Below the pieces are notes generated by a model, which was not told the origin of the DNA, did no database searches, and worked only from the letters and a program-made list of their open reading frames with translations. Position numbers and translations under genes: made by a program. A DNA stretch of 16,615 nucleotides from Halieaceae bacterium (GTDB lineage Bacteria > Pseudomonadota > Gammaproteobacteria > Pseudomonadales > Halieaceae). Positions 13,357 through 16,615 of this stretch are shown piece after piece. The stretch spans positions 1 through 16,615 of the forward strand of contig WTJR01000146.1 in assembly GCA_011524755.1 (NCBI GenBank). The letters are read 5' to 3'. Each line of letters begins with the position of its first letter. Within the stretch, counting starts at the first letter, position 1.

Positions 13357-14472
13357 TCAGCCCTTTGCAACCTGGCGCATGATAATACGCAAATCATCCC
13401 CAATCAGGTCGTGAGACGAAATTGAATAACGATTTGCTTGTCCAAGTGAGTTAAATACGGCGTGGTGAGTCGGCCGGGCGTCGGAACCCAACATGACGGG
13501 CGCCATGTAAATCAGCCACTGATCGATCAAGTTCTCTTGCTCGAGCGCGCCGACCAGCGTCGGGCCAGCCTCAACAAGAATCTCGTTTGCGCCCTGCTCT
13601 CCAAGTTTTAACAGCACCTCGCGCAAATCCAACCCGGCAGCACTACTGGGTATAGGCACCTGGCAGACGTTGTCTGACATGGACGCATCCAGAGATACGC
13701 CCTCCCGTGTGAACAGGGTAGTTGGCGTCACTCCAGCCACCACATTCGCCGATGCCGGAGTACTGGCGTTGGTGTCGATAACAGCTCTCGGCGTTGGCGC
13801 CACCGTCGCTCTTTTCCAATCGTCTGAGTCGAGGCGGTTGTCGCAGGGTCTGAGGGTCAACGAGCAATCGTCCGCTGACACGGTACCACTACCGGTCACT
13901 ATGACATCCGAGCAGGCGCGCCATGCCTGGACGTCTGCTCGCGCTTCCTCACCCGTAATCCACTGACTCTCACCTGAGGCCATGGCCGTGCGGCCGTCGG
14001 CCGACATCGCCATCTTCACGGTGACACGTCCATAACCGCGCTTGAGCCTCAAGAAAAAGCCAGCGAGCTCATCGGCTGCTTCGGCTTCACAAACGCCGAT
14101 CGTCACATCGATTCCCGCCGAGCGCAGCTGTTCAACCCCTCTCCCGGCAACACGCGTATCGGGATCAATACAGGCAATCACCACCCGCGCTACCCCAGCT
14201 TCAATCAGCACTTGTGTACAAGGAGGCGTTCGACCGGTGTGTGCACAGGGCTCGAGCGTCACGTAAACCGTGCTGCCCGTTGCATCTGCGACCTGGGAAA
14301 GCGCATGAACCTCGGCGTGTGCCTGACCGGTCGGGTGGGTGAACCCCGTTGCGAGAACCTCGTCCGATTTTACGATGGCGCAGCCGACCGCAGGATTGGG
14401 CGATGACCACACGCGAGCGCGTCTCCCCGTCTCGATAGCGAGACGCATCCAATGATCATCTGAGTAGTTCAC
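13357..14472 (-). CDS. ribD: Bifunctional pyrimidine deaminase/reductase RibD
   Basis: RibD deaminates and then reduces the pyrimidine product of GTP cyclohydrolase II. The N-terminal deaminase domain (about 1-145) has the zinc motif HAE (52-54) and PCAHTGRTPPC (75-85) with Cys76 and Cys85. The C-terminal NADPH-dependent reductase (about 150-368) shows KMAMSADGRTAMASGESQWI, VTGSGTV and EILVEAGPTL. The 371 residues match E. coli (367). The start is GTG at 14470-14472, 5 bases after the nrdR stop. It has no strong ribosome binding site, so coupling to nrdR is likely. ATG at 14446-14448 (residue 9) is a less likely start. The gap to ribE is 40 bases. Confidence 0.95.
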   Translation of the reverse strand: MNYSDDHWMRLAIETGRRARVWSSPNPAVGCAIVKSDEVLATGFTHPTGQAHAEVHALSQVADATGSTVYVTLEPCAHTGRTPPCTQVLIEAGVARVVIACIDPDTRVAGRGVEQLRSAGIDVTIGVCEAEAADELAGFFLRLKRGYGRVTVKMAMSADGRTAMASGESQWITGEEARADVQAWRACSDVIVTGSGTVSADDCSLTLRPCDNRLDSDDWKRATVAPTPRAVIDTNASTPASANVVAGVTPTTLFTREGVSLDASMSDNVCQVPIPSSAAGLDLREVLLKLGEQGANEILVEAGPTLVGALEQENLIDQWLIYMAPVMLGSDARPTHHAVFNSLGQANRYSISSHDLIGDDLRIIMRQVAKG

Positions 14473-14477
14473 GGCGC

Positions 14478-14939
14478 TTAGGACTGTGGATCAGCTTCGA
14501 GCGATGCGATGGCATCTCGGAACTCTGACAGGTCCTCAAAGCTTCGGTAAACGGATGCAAACCGGACATAGGCCACTTGATCGAGTCGCTTTAGCGCTTC
14601 CATGACAAGCTCGCCCAAAACGCGGGAATCTAGTTCGCGCTCACCGGTAGCGCGCAGTCGGTTTTTAATCTGTGCGAGCTCACTCTCAACCGCTTCCACC
14701 GCCACAGGACGTTTTTCGAGGGCACGCTGCAAACCCGAGCGCAATTTATCCTCGTCAAAGGGCTCTCGACTCCCGTTTTGCTTGATTACCCGTGGCATCA
14801 CGAGTTCGGCCGCCTCGTAGGTCGTGAAACGCTCTCGGCAAGTCACACATTCTCGACGGCGTCGCACCTGGCCGCCTTCAGCCACGAGTCGGGAATCAAT
14901 TACCTTTGTGTCATCGGCACCGCAAAAGGGGCAAAACAT
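14478..14939 (-). CDS. nrdR: Transcriptional repressor NrdR
   Basis: NrdR represses ribonucleotide reductase genes by binding NrdR boxes, sensing ATP/dATP. The 153 residues show a zinc ribbon with Cys3, Cys6, Cys31 and Cys34, the stretch DTKVIDSRLV and basic VRRRRE. The ATP-cone domain follows from about residue 49 (PRVIKQNG, then FDEDKLRSGL) and ends with VAYVRFASVYRSFED. All signature residues are present. It begins 43 bases after glyA and runs into ribD with 5 bases between. The glyA/nrdR/ribD neighbourhood is common in gammaproteobacteria. No NrdR box was identified in the window. Confidence 0.97.
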   Translation of the reverse strand: MFCPFCGADDTKVIDSRLVAEGGQVRRRRECVTCRERFTTYEAAELVMPRVIKQNGSREPFDEDKLRSGLQRALEKRPVAVEAVESELAQIKNRLRATGERELDSRVLGELVMEALKRLDQVAYVRFASVYRSFEDLSEFRDAIASLEADPQS

Positions 14940-14982
14940 TCGGAACTACCCTAATAGTTAGTATCCGCCTACTTTACCACTA

Positions 14983-16281
14983 TCAGTCAGCGTAGACCGG
15001 AAAACGCGCACAGAGCGCTTTCACACTGTCGCGAACGGTATCAATCACCGCCTCTGGGTTGTCAGACTCCAAGCCCTCGAGCACATCACAAATCCAGTTG
15101 GTTAACTGACGAGTCTCCTCATCAGCAAAACCGCGGGTGGTAATAGCGGGCGTGCCGAGTCGTAAGCCCGAGGTCACAAACGGTGATCGTGGGTCGTTTG
15201 GCACCGCGTTCTTGTTAACGGTGATGTAGGCACGACCTAGGGCGGCGTCTGCATCTTTACCCGTGTACTCCTTATCGCGAAGATCGAGCAGCATAAGGTG
15301 ATTATCGGTGCCACCTGATACGAGATTAAAGCCACGGGAGACAAAAGTTTCGGCCATCACTTTGGCGTTTTGTACGACCTGCTTCTGATAATCGACAAAG
15401 GAGGGGTCCATTGCCTCCTTGAACGCCACAGCTTTTGCTGCGATAGCGTGCATTAGTGGGCCACCCTGTGCGCCGGGGAAAATGGCTGAATTCAGCTTCT
15501 TGTGAAGTTCTTCGTTCTCGCGCGCCAAAATCAGTCCCGATCGAGGACCACGGAGGGTCTTGTGCGTAGTCGTGGTTACCACGTCTGCATGTGGAATGGG
15601 GTTTGGATAGACACCCGCAGCCACTAAGCCGGCAACGTGCGCCATATCAACCAGCAGATAAGCACCGACAGCATCAGCAATCTCGCGGAACTTGCCCCAG
15701 TCCATGAGTCGGCTGTAGGCACTGAATCCACCAATGATCAGCTTCGGCTTGTGCTCAAGTGCAATCGCCATCAGCTCGTCGTAATCGACTTCACCGGTCG
15801 CATTATCAATACCGTATTGAACCGCGTTGTAAATCTTGCCGGAGAAGTTAACTCCTGCGCCGTGTGTGAGGTGTCCACCGTCTGCCAGGCTCATCCCCAT
15901 TACCGTATCGCCGGGCTGCAGGAGCGCGTGGAACACCGCAATATTTGCACTCGAACCCGAGTGTGGCTGCACATTAGCGTAAGCAGCACCAAACAGCGCT
16001 TTGGCACGTTCGATAGCAAGAACCTCCGCACGGTCAACGAACTCACAGCCGCCGTAATATCGCTTGCCAGGATAGCCCTCAGCGTACTTGTTGGTCAGCA
16101 CACTACCCTGAGCCTCCAGCACGCGCGGACTGGCATAGTTCTCAGACGCGATGAGCTCAATATGCTCTTCCTGGCGCTGCGTCTCCAAGCTCATTGCATC
16201 CCACAATTCATTATCGAATGACGCAATGGTCTGAGACGCTGTGTAGCCGTGCCCTGTCGGGGTTTTTGCTGCCTGATTCAT
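14983..16281 (-). CDS. glyA: Serine hydroxymethyltransferase
   Basis: GlyA uses pyridoxal phosphate to interconvert serine plus tetrahydrofolate with glycine plus 5,10-methylene-tetrahydrofolate, the main one-carbon source for purines, thymidylate and methionine. The ATG at 16279-16281 gives 432 residues, with GGAG 9 bases upstream. A longer open frame to 16443 exists, but its 54 extra residues match no family sequence. Motifs are IELIASENYAS, NKYAEGYPGKRYYGG, QPHSGSSAN, VDMAHVAGL, the cofactor lysine in TTTTHKTLRGPRSG, and GLRLGTPAITTRGF. E. coli GlyA has 417 residues; the extra is mainly an N-terminal MNQAAKTPTGHGY segment. Confidence 0.97.
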   Translation of the reverse strand: MNQAAKTPTGHGYTASQTIASFDNELWDAMSLETQRQEEHIELIASENYASPRVLEAQGSVLTNKYAEGYPGKRYYGGCEFVDRAEVLAIERAKALFGAAYANVQPHSGSSANIAVFHALLQPGDTVMGMSLADGGHLTHGAGVNFSGKIYNAVQYGIDNATGEVDYDELMAIALEHKPKLIIGGFSAYSRLMDWGKFREIADAVGAYLLVDMAHVAGLVAAGVYPNPIPHADVVTTTTHKTLRGPRSGLILARENEELHKKLNSAIFPGAQGGPLMHAIAAKAVAFKEAMDPSFVDYQKQVVQNAKVMAETFVSRGFNLVSGGTDNHLMLLDLRDKEYTGKDADAALGRAYITVNKNAVPNDPRSPFVTSGLRLGTPAITTRGFADEETRQLTNWICDVLEGLESDNPEAVIDTVRDSVKALCARFPVYAD

Positions 16282-16554
16282 GAAGAAGTTCTCCAACAAA
16301 GTAATGTTAGTGATACGGGTCAAACGGTGAAGCGGTGCATGATAACGCAGCTGTCTTTCAGCTGCAGGGTAAACTCCTCTACTACACGAATTTAATACGG
16401 GAATGTTGCATTTTCCCCCTTTGTGGCGCATGTCATATTTCATTAATAAAACTGTAATATGTTTGCGGTGACATTATCTTTACGATCCCAACTACCTCGC
16501 CAACATCGGCATTGAATACTGCGGTATTGGCCTGGGACTATCGGTAAAACAGCA
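16282..16554. other. Divergent glyA upstream region with hairpin
   Basis: This 273-base region separates glyA from the divergent gene at the right edge. It holds an inverted repeat GCAGCTG-TCTTT-CAGCTGC (16347-16365), 66 bases upstream of the glyA start, so it may lie in the glyA leader. A very A/T-rich tract follows at about 16432-16462, suited to promoters in either direction. I could not match a convincing -35/-10 pair. I recognise no riboswitch. Confidence 0.5.
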
Positions 16555-16615
16555 TTGAAAAAGCACACCTTAGGCTGGCGAGAGTGGGTGGAACTGCCCG
16601 AGCTTGCTATTGGCC
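16555..16615 (+). CDS. Start of probable ATP-dependent zinc protease family gene (partial)
   Basis: The last 61 bases encode (M)KKHTLGWREWVELPELAIG and run off the window. The GWREWVxLPEL pattern is, from memory, the N-terminus of the ATP-dependent zinc protease family (COG4067, formerly DUF785), retropepsin-like proteins often found beside rimK-like genes. The defining DTGAR motif would come shortly after the edge, so it cannot be seen. The start would be TTG (16555-16557), because the frame has a stop not far upstream and no ATG between; no good ribosome binding site is visible. It is divergent from glyA. Confidence 0.55.
   Translation, partial: MKKHTLGWREWVELPELAIG

Noticed and set aside
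13317..13403. N-terminal extension of riboflavin synthase
   Set aside because: The family begins with MFTGII, present at 13316 with AAGGAA upstream. The extension is antisense-like read-through of the ribD end.
15637..16221. 194-codon plus-strand frame opposite glyA
   Set aside because: It is a shadow frame of the highly conserved glyA coding strand, and its product resembles no protein.
16282..16443. N-terminal extension of GlyA by 54 residues
   Set aside because: The extra residues match no serine hydroxymethyltransferase sequence, and a ribosome binding site precedes the internal ATG at 16279-16281.

Overview
The window reads as a chromosomal housekeeping segment of a gammaproteobacterium. 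The evidence is the block nrdR-ribD-ribE-ribBA-ribH-nusB-thiL-pgpA facing a dxs/ispA/xseB block, the yrfG-hslR pair and the birA-coaX-tRNA-Thr junction, all gammaproteobacterial arrangements. A free-living, possibly marine, member of the Cellvibrionales/Pseudomonadales side is a reasonable guess, but the sequence alone does not prove it. No CRISPR array, insertion sequence, integrase or rRNA gene was seen.

Layout. (1) Positions 1-1061 are gene-poor. They hold one unrecognised exported protein (307-750, minus), several hairpins, and two copies of a repeat built on the 3' end of the tRNA gene. (2) 1062-2722, minus strand: birA and coaX overlap by 3 bases and are followed by tRNA-Thr(UGU). (3) 2834-3639, plus strand: a small membrane protein, then a methylguanine-DNA methyltransferase; a YdcH-like small protein (DUF465) converges on them. 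(4) cysQ (minus) is divergent from yrfG-hslR (plus), with touching start codons. (5) 6120-9103, plus strand: dxs-xseB-ispA, which makes DXP and the C15 prenyl chain, with xseB in between. (6) 9175-14939, minus strand: an eight-gene operon with nrdR, the riboflavin genes, nusB, thiL and pgpA, tightly packed and mostly overlapping. (7) glyA (minus), then at the right edge the first 20 codons of a divergent gene that looks like an ATP-dependent zinc protease family member.

How the genes fit together. Most products feed cofactor supply: pantothenate phosphorylation (CoaX), biotin attachment (BirA), riboflavin (RibD, RibE, RibH), thiamine diphosphate (ThiL), DXP for isoprenoids and thiamine (Dxs, IspA), and one-carbon units (GlyA). 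NrdR heads the riboflavin operon and is the only obvious transcription regulator.

Two observations stand out. The ribBA product has lost signature catalytic residues in both halves: the acidic loop and a key His of DHBP synthase, and every Cys of the GTP cyclohydrolase II zinc site. It therefore looks like a pseudoenzyme inside an otherwise normal riboflavin operon. Second, the tRNA-Thr 3' end and its flank recur about 825 bp away (20 of 23 aligned positions identical). That is the signature of tRNA-targeted integration, and it encloses the unknown exported protein where other gammaproteobacteria usually have further tRNA genes and tufB.
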